Assembly: GCF_001907975.1 (NCBI RefSeq)
Contig: NZ_CP017834.1
Coordinates: forward strand, 1,226,303 to 1,290,302
DNA from: Silvanigrella aquatica
Lineage (GTDB): Bacteria > Bdellovibrionota_B > Oligoflexia > Silvanigrellales > Silvanigrellaceae
Direction: 5' to 3'
DNA: 64,000 bases
Shown here in pieces: positions 56,301 through 63,655 of the stretch. Position 1 is the stretch's first letter; every line of letters begins with the position of its first letter. Under the pieces are notes generated by a model, which saw only the letters and a list, made by a program, of their open reading frames with translations, did no database searches and had not been told where the DNA came from. Position numbers and translations under genes: made by a program.

Positions 56301-59300
56301 TGATGAGAAGCAAACTACGGTGACAGACTCTCAAATCAATCTCTCTTGGAGCAAAGCTACAGGGGGAAGTGTTGGCGCTATTGATTACAGGCTTTATCGG
56401 GTGGTACCGGGTGTACCTCCTGTTATCAGCCTTATATACACGTCTAACTCTTTGACAACTACAGCTGTTCCTGCAACAGGGGCTGGCATTACAAGTTTCT
56501 GGGATGGCGTAACACCAGCTCCTGCTCTGACTCAAAACACGGTTTATACTTACCGTCTTTCGACAAAAAACACGGCTCCTAATGCTGTTGAGCTTTTTTC
56601 AAACCCCGACTATGCTGTGGTGACGGATCTTTCGTCCAATTTTCCACCTTTGCTCAGTTTTGCAAGTGTACCTCCCATAGGCAGCTCGTCTGTAGCATTA
56701 AAATGGACACCCTCAGCTACAGGAGCGGCCTATGGTCTTGTGACATACCAAGTATCCCAGTCTTCAGATGCAACTGGGAATCAAGGCACATGGGGTTCAG
56801 CTATCTTAGATTGCACGACAAGTGGCTCAAGTCCAAAAAACAATTGTATTGTCGGTAACTTACTGGAAAACAAGAAGTATGTGTTCAAGCTCTCTGCCTT
56901 TAATAATTCTCTCACCCCAACTACTCATGATTCTGCGCTTGTCACGGTGACAACGGCTTTGGCAACGGCTTTGGCAACGGCTCCTACTTTAGAACAGGTC
57001 AGTGGGAGTGCAAACCCTTTGACGTTCCGTTGGGATAAGGTCAAAGGTGACCAGGACGTAATTTACAAACTTTATCGTTCGGAAAACTCCAATGGTACGG
57101 TTACTGCAGCTGATACTATGATCTGTACGAATTCAACTGCGAGTCAATGTAGCGACACTAATTCTCCTAAAGCAAGCATCAAATACAACTATGCTGTAAT
57201 TGTCAGTAGTGTCTCTAATAGTGCTACAGTGAGTTCAAATATTATTCCGATAACAACGGCTCCCCATCCTCTGGCAACGGCTCCTACACTGAGTGCGATT
57301 GAGGGTAATGTGACCATCAGCTGGCCGCAAAGCCCCTCAGCCGACACGCCCTCTCTATTAAGTTACAAAGTAGAGCGGTCCACGAACGATCCTATCTTTA
57401 CTAACCCAAGCACTGTGAGTGGTTGTGATGCGGTGCCCGATTCTGGCGCGGCTGTGACGACATGCCCAGGCGCAGATACGGTAACAGCCAATGGGAGCAC
57501 CATTTATTATTATAGAGTGACAGCGATGACGGCGGGTGGCAATGCTGCGGCAAGCCCTGTCGCAGCCATTACCCCAATTTCTCCTATTACTGATTTCAAA
57601 GCAGCTGTAACGGCGGGTACTTCTATAAGCCTCACTTGGAGTGGAGGTCTTGGGGCAACAACGTTCCAAGTGTACAAATCTTCCTTAGAAACGTCCGCGC
57701 CTGGGGATGCCAATAGCACGCCTTTGGTTTGCAGTGCGCAACCTTGTACGGATACAGGAAGTATAGGCACCCCCTATTACTATTATGTTGTAGCAAATAA
57801 CGGCGCTTCTCCTATCAATTTGGCAAAAACCACTTCTGCCCAATTAACAGTGACCCCCTCAATTCCCGTAACTCTTACAGCCACGGCAGACACGGGGCAG
57901 ATCACCCTCAGTTGGGATCCTGTCCCAAACGCATCAACCTATTTCTTGTATTACATAGCCTCTCCTAATGATGCTTTAACTTCGAGCACCATTTTCACTG
58001 TGACCACTCAAAATGGCAATTTTGGTAAACAAAGTTTAGATGTATTACAACTTACTAACGGCACGGCCTATAATTTTGTGTTGAAGACGCTTTTGCAGAG
58101 TGGTGCGGTGGTCTATAGCAGTTCTGTAACAGCAACTCCTATTGGGGCTGTTACTATCAGTTCGATTAGTCCCACTGAAACTACGATGCAGGTCAATTGG
58201 AACAACGCGGTAGGAGCCAAAAGTTATACCGTAAGCTATGCGACGGCAACTACGGGATATGGACGACCGGTTTCAGCGGGAGCTAATTTCAATAAAGAAA
58301 TAATTTCCCTTATTCCAGGAAACCTTTATTTTGTGAAGGTTGCGGCCATAAATAACAACGGCTCTGTTTCTTCGCCACGAAGTGCTACTGTGACCATTCC
58401 AAGCCCTCCCTCATCTATTAGAGTTGTGAGTGCGGGCTATAATAATGCGGTACTCGAGTGGGACAACAATACGACGACAACTCCAAATGTTGTTTATAAG
58501 GTGTATCGGAACCCGGCAAGCAGTTCCTCGCCGATTACAATTAATGACGTTCTTGCGTGTTGGAATGAAGTCTCAGCTATTACGCCAAATAGAGTGAGTT
58601 GCACAGACAATGGAATTCAAAATTCTCCCCCAAGTACTACTTTTACCAAATTGGCTCCTATGGCAGAAAATACAAAATACAGTTACCAGATTGTCACAGC
58701 GACAAACCCTGTAATCATAGCTCCCGTAGGTAGTGTAGCAGGTTTCACAATTCCAACGAAATTATCGCCTGCCTCTTCTCCTGTCCTGGTGATAACAGAT
58801 TTAAACCCATTAGAAGATAAGTTCACTTTTAATAGCAATAGCATAACGCCTACTGCCAATTCTGCTTCTTTCAAGTGGCGTTTGGATTTAGGCAAAGGTG
58901 CAGGCAGGGAAAATATGGAGTGTCAGATCTTATATAAAATTAAAGGATACCCAAATTATAATAGTTACTCTTGGTATCCTTGCGCTCCAGCAACAGATAA
59001 TACCAGTCCTGTGGATACTCTGTATTCTAATACAAAATACGATTTGCAAATCCAAGTTAGGAACAAATCGCCCTTTCCAACTATTGTGCAGTCTAATGTA
59101 CAATCTTTTACCACACTTTTTTATTCAACGAGTTCCTTTGATGTCGACGTACCATCGGTGACGGATACGACTGCTACTTTGAATTGGAAGTTTGGTATTG
59201 GGGATCCCAATGCCAAGGTGAATTTTACCATTAAGCAAAATGGGACAGCTCTTTCCGGAGCTAGTATTAGTAGTTGTAGCAGCAGTCTTAACAATGTAGC

Positions 59301-62300
59301 TCCTTCTACTACCACTAACTTAAGCTGTGTGGTCACGGGTTTAAGTCCTAATACGAAATACAAATATACCCTTGTTGCCACTAGTGTAGACAATTCCAAT
59401 TCCACTTTGTCGTCCACAGATACTATAGCCACAACAAAGTTTGCCTTAAATATCAACCGCGTTGTACTTACCCAAAGCTCAGCCACCGCCCATTCTATCA
59501 CTTTGAATTGGACCATGCCTGTGGGTGATGGTCTGGTAGACTATCGTATTATAACGAAGACGCCCACAAACGGCAGTGTGACAACCACATTCTTGGGCTG
59601 CTCTTTGTTAGGACGCACCCCCACTTCAGGTAGCACAGTAGAAACCTGTACCGTGAGCGGGCTGCAGCCAAATACAGATTACATATTCAATGTTGTCGCA
59701 ACAAATAGAGCCACGGGAGCGACGACAACCACCGGGAGTGGCGACTTAACAGCAACGACAGACTTTGATACCAGCAAGATTTATTCTCTTGTGGAATCAA
59801 ACGTATCGGATACCAGTGTGACCTTAAGCTGGAATTTTGCTATAGGCACTTCACTTGTAGATTTTAGTGTTGCCGTTGATGGCATCACCATCCCAAGAAG
59901 TCAAAAATCAGGGATCTTTTTAAGCAACTGCAACGTGTTAGGGATAGATCCTTCTACAAACCCCGCCTTGAGTTGTCAGGTCAATGGTTTGAACCAAAAT
60001 ACCTCTTACAAATTCCAAGTCACGGCGACAGATAAAACTAGCGCAATTCCCTCTTCCTCTTTGACTGTCATTACGGCCCTCAGTACCGCTGCTCCTGGTG
60101 CACTTTTTAAGCTGGAGGCAGTATCTCCTGGGTTTACACCAGATCTCCTTTCGGGTGTTCTTACTTTGAGCTGGAATTTTAATATTGGGAGTGCCCCCGT
60201 CGACTTTTCTTTTGATCTTAGTAATTCCAATTTTAATATTGGTAATGGAGCATGCACGTTAAAAGGAGTGACGCCTGGAGTAAATGTCAAGATCAGTTGC
60301 ACGAGTGAGATGAGAAATTTTAATCCTCCTACTACTCATTACTTGTTTCAAATTAAGGCGAAAAATCGTTCCACGGCGAATGCGTCTGTGTCATCCAATA
60401 AGCTCGATCTCTACCTTGGAACTATTATTAGTTTGCCCTTCTCCACTCCTATTACCGCATCTCGAATAGACAACGCGTTGTATGCTAAGACTAAATCGTT
60501 GTATGTTAAGCCCGGTCAAATGCAGATGAGCTGGACGTTGAACCAGGGTAAGGACAATGTAAATTATCAGCTCCAATCTAGAAATACAGACACGACAGGA
60601 GCTGTGTTCAGCAATTGGCCCTTGGCGCAAGTTTCATCCTGCATTCCCTCAAATGCCTTGACCGCAGCCCAAACTCCGGGAACAGAGGTCACATGCACTC
60701 TTACAAGCCTTATTGAAAACAGCAATTATCAATTTAGTGTGATTGCCACAGGCGCGAAGAATTCTACTTATACGGTGACAAGCAATGCCCTCAATGTGCT
60801 GACACCACCCGTGACGGCGCCGTCAATGGGGCTTGTCACAATCCCCACGTCCCATTCCATTCAAGTTTCTTGGCCTGCGGCAACGGCTGTGGCTCCCTAT
60901 GGAATGGGGACGAACCAAAATTATAGTTATAATGTGTATGCCTTGAATTCCGCAGGAACTCCAACCCACAGCGGCATCCTGTTTTGTAGCGCGGCCCATA
61001 CGGAGGGCATGAACCCGACAAGTTGTTCAAGTACTCAATATGATGGCAATAATCTAACTATAGGGGCAACCTATTCCTTTGCGCTCTCTGTGCAAAACAC
61101 CAGTACGGCTCTCAGCAACACATCACCATTGAGCACAGTGACGTCCGCGTTGTTTAGCAAACCCGTAAATACGACAACACCAAGTGATATTGCCCCATCG
61201 GGGGGGGCAGCCATTTCAAGTACTTCCGGAATCGTCTCGGCAAGTTCGGGAACACTCACGGGGAACCTTGGCGCCTGGAGTGATCCTTCCAATTGCAGTT
61301 TTTCCTGGTACCGAAACAATGCTTTGATACCAAATAATACGGGAAGCACCTATACTCTGCAACCAAATGACCAATGTGCTGTGTTTTCATATTGTGTCAC
61401 ATGTTTCAATGGCTTAGGGCCTTCTTCGGGAAGCACGGACTTGAGTACAACCACATGCAATTTGAAATCCACCAGCCCGAGCACCAATGGCATTAGCACT
61501 GCTGGCATTATCAGCGCATACGCATCAAGGGTGAAGTCGGTAAAGGGCTCTGCTTTGACCAGCGCGGGGCAAAGCCAAATTCAGAATTTCCTCAACCAAT
61601 GCATTACGGAAATCCCCAGCATTCCTTTTCCCGATGTGATGTATGCTATGCGCAGCTACCAAAATGCAGGATATGGGACGAGGGGTAACAACGTCTTGTA
61701 TGACCTCTTTTGCGACGCACACAATGCGACTCTCGCATCAACATCCTTAACTTGGAATACAAATGGAATTTTAGGTGATTCGAAAAAATCTCCGCATGGA
61801 ATGGCGGATTCAAATTCCTCTCTCTTCAATTCAAATAATCCTTCCACGTTAGTTGCTTATGCACAGACACCGGAATCCTTTCTAAATCAATATCAAGGTG
61901 TGATGGGTTATGACAGTACGACATTAACAGCGCAAGCTGAGAGCGGAATGGGCTATGGTATGAATATAAATTCTAAAAATTTATTTGATGCTCTTACTCT
62001 CACTCCCTTTACTAAGAAATTATCTACGGGAGGCTCTGACTTCTTCGCGCGATCTTTAAGCGGATTCGGCACAGTCATAGACTTTAGCGGCAATCAAGTT
62101 TCTCCAACGAACAATGTCTCTGCTTTTGGAGTGGGCAAGTTTCATTTGGGATCACTACCTCTTATGGGTAGAGCAAATAACAACACCCTGAATTCATATA
62201 TGCCCTTCGCCGCGGCTTGGACAAATCTGGCTTTAAGCTTCGATCAAATGGAAAGTGTGAGGAATAATTACTTGATGAATCTTAATTTGAAACGGCCTGT

Positions 62301-63126
62301 TATTGGGACGGCAGATGGAAAACTCATTATGGGTTGTACTTTACAGTCTGGTGATATCTCTTGCCCCAGTAACGCGACAGTGTGGTCCAGTGGCAATTCT
62401 TTTGGAATTAATGGAATTACTATTGCCAATAATCAGGCATACCTTACGATTCCAAATTTAAAACAAATGCTTAATTGCCCTTTTAATGGTAACACTATTG
62501 GAACTTGCGTCGGGAATGGAATATTTTCTAATTTTAAAATGAATTCCTCAGGACTTATTTATAAAGGATATGCTTATTTAGCAAATAAGGCCTCTATTAA
62601 TAAGTGTCAGCTAAACGGGGATGGTTCCATTTCCAATGTATGTGATAAAGCAGTTAATTTTGGTTCCTCTTATTTAGGATTAAATCAGTTTAATGGGATT
62701 ATTTATGCAGGTGATAGTAATCAATTAAAAATCTGCACCCAAGATTCCTCCAACGGCAATTTAGCCTGCAATAACTCAAATAGAATTGGCACTCGTCCAT
62801 TAGTAAGTATGGCTTTTTATACAACTCTAAATGGAAATACAATTGGCTATTTTTCCAATATTGATAAGAATATATATTCTTATGAAATCTCTTCATCCGA
62901 TGGAAGTCTAAGCTCTAGTTTATATGATACTTTTGGGACGAATATAGATTTTGGAAGTATAATTCCTAATAACGGATATCTTTATGCAAACGATCACAGC
63001 GCAGCTAAAATAATTAGTAAATGTTTAATTACCCCTTCAACAGGAATGCTATCAAATTGTTCAGCTCAAAGTTCCATAAGCATTGGAGGTCAGAGTTATA
63101 TCCCCACTGCCATAGGTTTTTATTAG
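50392..63126 (+). CDS. Giant FN3-repeat surface lipoprotein
   Basis: 4,244 residues from GTG 50392, with GAGGAG ten bases upstream. The in-frame GTG at 50374 precedes that site. The N-terminus has a basic region, a hydrophobic stretch (FFLFFLCLFLILL) and lipobox FHGC, so it is a lipoprotein. From about residue 60 to 3580 it is an array of several dozen fibronectin type III-like modules: each has a TxxSxxLxW strand, a YxVYRS strand and an ENTxYYYxVTAxN strand, joined by TALTTAPTL-type linkers. Residues about 3585-3690 look Ig-like, about 3690-3960 are a unique globular part, and about 3960-4244 hold at least five Cys-bracketed repeats (CTLQSGDISC, CPFNGNTIGTC, CQLNGDGSISNVC, CTQDSSNGNLAC, CLITPSTGMLSNC) suggesting a beta-propeller. 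It is probably a cell-surface adhesin or long stalk. The gene is clearly richer in G+C than both flanks. Confidence 0.88.
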   Translation: MLMRWKKGKGENKKFHFQTFIKRFFLFFLCLFLILLFHGCHFNPLGGSHSQIDEANDPFLSTPLPFTLNGLLVSDSQVNLAWDAAISADDYTVVYGTSSGNYTTTVALCSHTKSQVCVVTGLMNGTTYYFNVMARNKFGTINMKNEVPAIPKPFNLFLTPQHLSALVSWGSVDNGIGNTNFTVQSGSSVNSINNSDFNVKDPHLVQNLQDGVYTYFQTIASNSAGTITSVVESVFIIDSPVAPTWPATGSVMVLGNQIILNWIASISNGTLRYSLYRKPLASMTGYAPVPGCSLIAATTCSDSTLNLQDNNNYYYMVVASNEGGISPDSTVQAALTFPNSPSGFIISATNATTNTLNWDNSLGNGDLTYQLYRDTNTPVNIIPPGNLIATVLSPFASPVNSSIDTGPSGTFVENTLYYYSLAATNASSSSTATQTTLALPSTLMTPPTNLAATSVTDNSLSLAWAFNVGNAPVVFHVYRSLTANPTDWGQPLDSGGVSVSAPYFSGLLTYQDSGLKENTNYYYMVDVLNQRSTAVAVPSTGVFSVLTTLITAPTLAVRTSDTTGITLDWSPPPSSSNGIVTYQLYRSATPITGTPSGGTALLGAGVTTPFSYKDTISTTNTNKKYWYYVTASNNSPASVSLTSNVVDVTTALTTAPTLTIGSIQTNSLTLSWTTTPAPTGLETVNYNLYRSSSGNVNTWGSPIYTGSNQSFSDDNQGAGLAENTKYYYYVTVTNNAISAQPLLSSVVSETTALQQASQFIQNQTVSKNTNITLYWNPLPNNSTITYQLYRSPSGLNTWSSNLITSAFSNTSFMDTAPVENTAYDYKLTTLNQSTVPAALASDIYTVTSDIRSLPTLNPLALNLLSNNTSSIDLTWTFPINPTTISYSVFRSLDSDPVSGNYSWSLLTGFPNNLNSVTDSNNILENTYYNYKVSASNNALAVSGSTKESPVQRILTNLTTTPNLTVSYVSNTQVTLNWNPVPSGNGNVTYKVYRSTNQPVDITVSPQCMTTTTTTVAATLVFCNDVTSVSASQTYYYAVTVTNGINTLKSKEIPVVTLPNPITTAPVITALGSNINILWQQSPGAGQSSLLTYDVLSSTDPVSNFTTLVSGIADSNGRAYDDTVITYTGLPIYYKIRARTSTGQALADSPAAGVTPIAPFSLSLATVTYSNSTTAQIVFSWPVAKGASKYEVYAGNVANGSAPPPSGTGILVASGCANRTCTLDVSANANYYYTAVASNAVLNSTATTTTSELAIPVLTPPISKLKAAPEQITITWDTILGAQSYSVSYIPVNPITCSSCLLTSQVGCTVTGVVTSSASCVIGASPSIPLTDGQLYAFTLSYVDSQSNTVVNVPVNAMPLGNFQMTSLTPSASGTSSTDVAWTPSVGADNYVVKYRIPPSTSFTTNLPAVISGTTPLGTTVNNLLTGFDYSVMVTASNTWGSVDSSEMTLRLPGGIPPGLIVNSAGTVPLSVNLGWDALPNNPPVTYNVYRSILNLNPFVPTPTNPPTAPVCTVASTASPNNVCTDKTALVENQIYYYVLTAKNTAGESSPSSSVTATSALVTRPAFTTASKIAYNSLRLNWPAANNNGIVSYNIYRFDNSTSIWPTAPLNNSPIIIDPVSQAIGSFTDSAHLTQNTKYKYQISVSNAALGQSPLYSDQNYNNPTSPLTVTTLLNDPVTLTINNFTASSVNLSWTPAAGTEPVTYRLYRQLKGDGNNWTGPLNSQTPTALSYVDNDPNLVANTQYTYKITVTDSVLGSKELSDITDSIKSITTALDAPPTIKTTNAIDSTHIKLTWDKPPGSAQITYTVARANSACSLTPLNWNTAVSVLPSDPFAFTDSLLTPNTTYCYKLNALQGATSLSSSPVAATTDLTAGPVINSRQAQSIPLQNTLNWNSYAGTGVVTFSVFRQNDSGDWVSLSNSATSPFSDKNIQENFLYTYKVSAQNNSGSGVVHETPLPAFYSALQTPISFDEKQTTVTDSQINLSWSKATGGSVGAIDYRLYRVVPGVPPVISLIYTSNSLTTTAVPATGAGITSFWDGVTPAPALTQNTVYTYRLSTKNTAPNAVELFSNPDYAVVTDLSSNFPPLLSFASVPPIGSSSVALKWTPSATGAAYGLVTYQVSQSSDATGNQGTWGSAILDCTTSGSSPKNNCIVGNLLENKKYVFKLSAFNNSLTPTTHDSALVTVTTALATALATAPTLEQVSGSANPLTFRWDKVKGDQDVIYKLYRSENSNGTVTAADTMICTNSTASQCSDTNSPKASIKYNYAVIVSSVSNSATVSSNIIPITTAPHPLATAPTLSAIEGNVTISWPQSPSADTPSLLSYKVERSTNDPIFTNPSTVSGCDAVPDSGAAVTTCPGADTVTANGSTIYYYRVTAMTAGGNAAASPVAAITPISPITDFKAAVTAGTSISLTWSGGLGATTFQVYKSSLETSAPGDANSTPLVCSAQPCTDTGSIGTPYYYYVVANNGASPINLAKTTSAQLTVTPSIPVTLTATADTGQITLSWDPVPNASTYFLYYIASPNDALTSSTIFTVTTQNGNFGKQSLDVLQLTNGTAYNFVLKTLLQSGAVVYSSSVTATPIGAVTISSISPTETTMQVNWNNAVGAKSYTVSYATATTGYGRPVSAGANFNKEIISLIPGNLYFVKVAAINNNGSVSSPRSATVTIPSPPSSIRVVSAGYNNAVLEWDNNTTTTPNVVYKVYRNPASSSSPITINDVLACWNEVSAITPNRVSCTDNGIQNSPPSTTFTKLAPMAENTKYSYQIVTATNPVIIAPVGSVAGFTIPTKLSPASSPVLVITDLNPLEDKFTFNSNSITPTANSASFKWRLDLGKGAGRENMECQILYKIKGYPNYNSYSWYPCAPATDNTSPVDTLYSNTKYDLQIQVRNKSPFPTIVQSNVQSFTTLFYSTSSFDVDVPSVTDTTATLNWKFGIGDPNAKVNFTIKQNGTALSGASISSCSSSLNNVAPSTTTNLSCVVTGLSPNTKYKYTLVATSVDNSNSTLSSTDTIATTKFALNINRVVLTQSSATAHSITLNWTMPVGDGLVDYRIITKTPTNGSVTTTFLGCSLLGRTPTSGSTVETCTVSGLQPNTDYIFNVVATNRATGATTTTGSGDLTATTDFDTSKIYSLVESNVSDTSVTLSWNFAIGTSLVDFSVAVDGITIPRSQKSGIFLSNCNVLGIDPSTNPALSCQVNGLNQNTSYKFQVTATDKTSAIPSSSLTVITALSTAAPGALFKLEAVSPGFTPDLLSGVLTLSWNFNIGSAPVDFSFDLSNSNFNIGNGACTLKGVTPGVNVKISCTSEMRNFNPPTTHYLFQIKAKNRSTANASVSSNKLDLYLGTIISLPFSTPITASRIDNALYAKTKSLYVKPGQMQMSWTLNQGKDNVNYQLQSRNTDTTGAVFSNWPLAQVSSCIPSNALTAAQTPGTEVTCTLTSLIENSNYQFSVIATGAKNSTYTVTSNALNVLTPPVTAPSMGLVTIPTSHSIQVSWPAATAVAPYGMGTNQNYSYNVYALNSAGTPTHSGILFCSAAHTEGMNPTSCSSTQYDGNNLTIGATYSFALSVQNTSTALSNTSPLSTVTSALFSKPVNTTTPSDIAPSGGAAISSTSGIVSASSGTLTGNLGAWSDPSNCSFSWYRNNALIPNNTGSTYTLQPNDQCAVFSYCVTCFNGLGPSSGSTDLSTTTCNLKSTSPSTNGISTAGIISAYASRVKSVKGSALTSAGQSQIQNFLNQCITEIPSIPFPDVMYAMRSYQNAGYGTRGNNVLYDLFCDAHNATLASTSLTWNTNGILGDSKKSPHGMADSNSSLFNSNNPSTLVAYAQTPESFLNQYQGVMGYDSTTLTAQAESGMGYGMNINSKNLFDALTLTPFTKKLSTGGSDFFARSLSGFGTVIDFSGNQVSPTNNVSAFGVGKFHLGSLPLMGRANNNTLNSYMPFAAAWTNLALSFDQMESVRNNYLMNLNLKRPVIGTADGKLIMGCTLQSGDISCPSNATVWSSGNSFGINGITIANNQAYLTIPNLKQMLNCPFNGNTIGTCVGNGIFSNFKMNSSGLIYKGYAYLANKASINKCQLNGDGSISNVCDKAVNFGSSYLGLNQFNGIIYAGDSNQLKICTQDSSNGNLACNNSNRIGTRPLVSMAFYTTLNGNTIGYFSNIDKNIYSYEISSSDGSLSSSLYDTFGTNIDFGSIIPNNGYLYANDHSAAKIISKCLITPSTGMLSNCSAQSSISIGGQSYIPTAIGFY
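53260..54830 (+). repeat. Super-repeat copy 1 inside the giant gene
   Basis: A block of about five consecutive modules running LTVSYVSNTQVTLNWNPVP ... ITALGSNINILWQQSPGA ... FSLSLATVTYSN ... ISKLKAAPEQITITWDTILGAQSYSVSYIP ... GNFQMTSLTPS ... GLIVNSAGTVPLSVNLGWD. The same module order recurs in copy 2. Boundaries are approximate because they are read from protein similarity. Confidence 0.6.
56951..56986 (+). repeat. 12-base in-frame tandem repeat
   Basis: CAACGGCTTTGG occurs at 56951 and 56963 and a partial third copy CAACGGCTCCTA starts at 56975. It encodes TALATALATAP in a linker between FN3 modules, just where super-repeat copy 2 begins. Exact repetition suggests recent slippage. Confidence 0.8.
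56985..58480 (+). repeat. Super-repeat copy 2 inside the giant gene
   Basis: Modules in the same order as copy 1: LEQVSGSANPLTFRWDKV ... LSAIEGNVTISWPQSPSA ... ITDFKAAVTAGTSISLTWSGG ... VTLTATADTGQITLSWDPVPNASTYFLYYI ... GAVTISSISPTETTMQVNWNNAVGAKSYTVSYA ... SIRVVSAGYNNAVLEWDN. Each module is closer to its counterpart in copy 1 than to its immediate neighbours, judged by eye. Boundaries are approximate. Confidence 0.6.
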
Positions 63127-63133
63127 GTGACTG

Positions 63134-63169
63134 ATGTTTAAAATAGCATTTTTACTGTAAACATTTTTT
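63134..63169 (+). terminator. Probable terminator of the giant gene
   Basis: ATGTTTA (63134-63140) pairs perfectly with TAAACAT (63158-63164), followed at once by a T-run (63164-63169). The loop is long at 17 bases and the stem is weak, but the position eight bases past the stop suits a terminator. Confidence 0.5.
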
Positions 63170-63552
63170 AAGTAATTTAAAAAAATTTAACATTTTTTAT
63201 TATATAAAATTTATTAGTATTATCATAATATTGCTTGTATTTATAAAGATTTAGATGTTATTTTTACATCATTGAAACTTTACTCAAAATTTCAATAAAT
63301 GGTTCTCTATTTGTTTTTTTAAGTATAAATATATTCCTTGTATTATAAAATTAAAATTTTTTTTAAAAAACATTTTAAAATATTTAAAATAAAATTTTTT
63401 AAATTAACTTATTAAAAATAAATTTCAATAAATTAATTTAAAAATAAAAGCCTATAAATTTATAACAAAATAAAATTATAGGAATATTTATTTTTTAATA
63501 GATTACCAAAATATTTATAAAATAAATTAAAAAATCACTGAAAAATATGTAT

Positions 63553-63580
63553 TTGACAAGTAAATAAACATTTTATAGTT
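63553..63580 (+). promoter_or_regulatory. Candidate promoter of the MFS-like gene
   Basis: A perfect TTGACA at 63553-63558 is followed after 15-16 bases by TATAGT/ATAGTT (63574-63580). It lies about 80 bases before the GTG start of the next gene. Confidence 0.5.
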
Positions 63581-63600
63581 TTCAATCCGAACAGAATAGG

Positions 63601-63616
63601 CGTATTGAAAAATACG
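63601..63616 (+). promoter_or_regulatory. GNRA-tetraloop hairpin in the 5' leader
   Basis: CGTATT-GAAA-AATACG is a perfect 6-base stem capped with a GAAA tetraloop, 40 bases before the GTG of the MFS-like gene. In RNA the tetraloop would make this short hairpin unusually stable. It may tune translation or mRNA decay. Confidence 0.4.
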
Positions 63617-63655
63617 AAGTTGAATATGAAAATTTAAAAAAAGGTTTCTAACAAG

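Larger units (their letters stand above)
63127..63655. other. 529-base gene-free, extremely A/T-rich gap
   Basis: No supported ORF. From about 63170 to 63540 the sequence is almost only A and T. The gap contains the terminator of the giant gene at its start and a promoter-like sequence plus a small hairpin at its end, listed separately. Confidence 0.6.

Noticed and set aside
56215-57770. Several minus-strand frames of about 90-106 codons opposite the giant gene
   Set aside because: They are explained by the higher G+C and repetitive Thr/Ser/Pro codons of the FN3 array, with no ribosome sites or coherent domains.
50392-63126. Possible CRISPR array or minisatellite in the repetitive giant gene
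   Set aside because: Repeats are protein-level modules of about 90 residues with diverged DNA. There are no short identical repeats with unique spacers.
63170-63540. Replication origin or AT-rich partition-like region
   Set aside because: The sequence is almost pure A/T but shows no DnaA-box cluster, iterons or adjacent replication gene.
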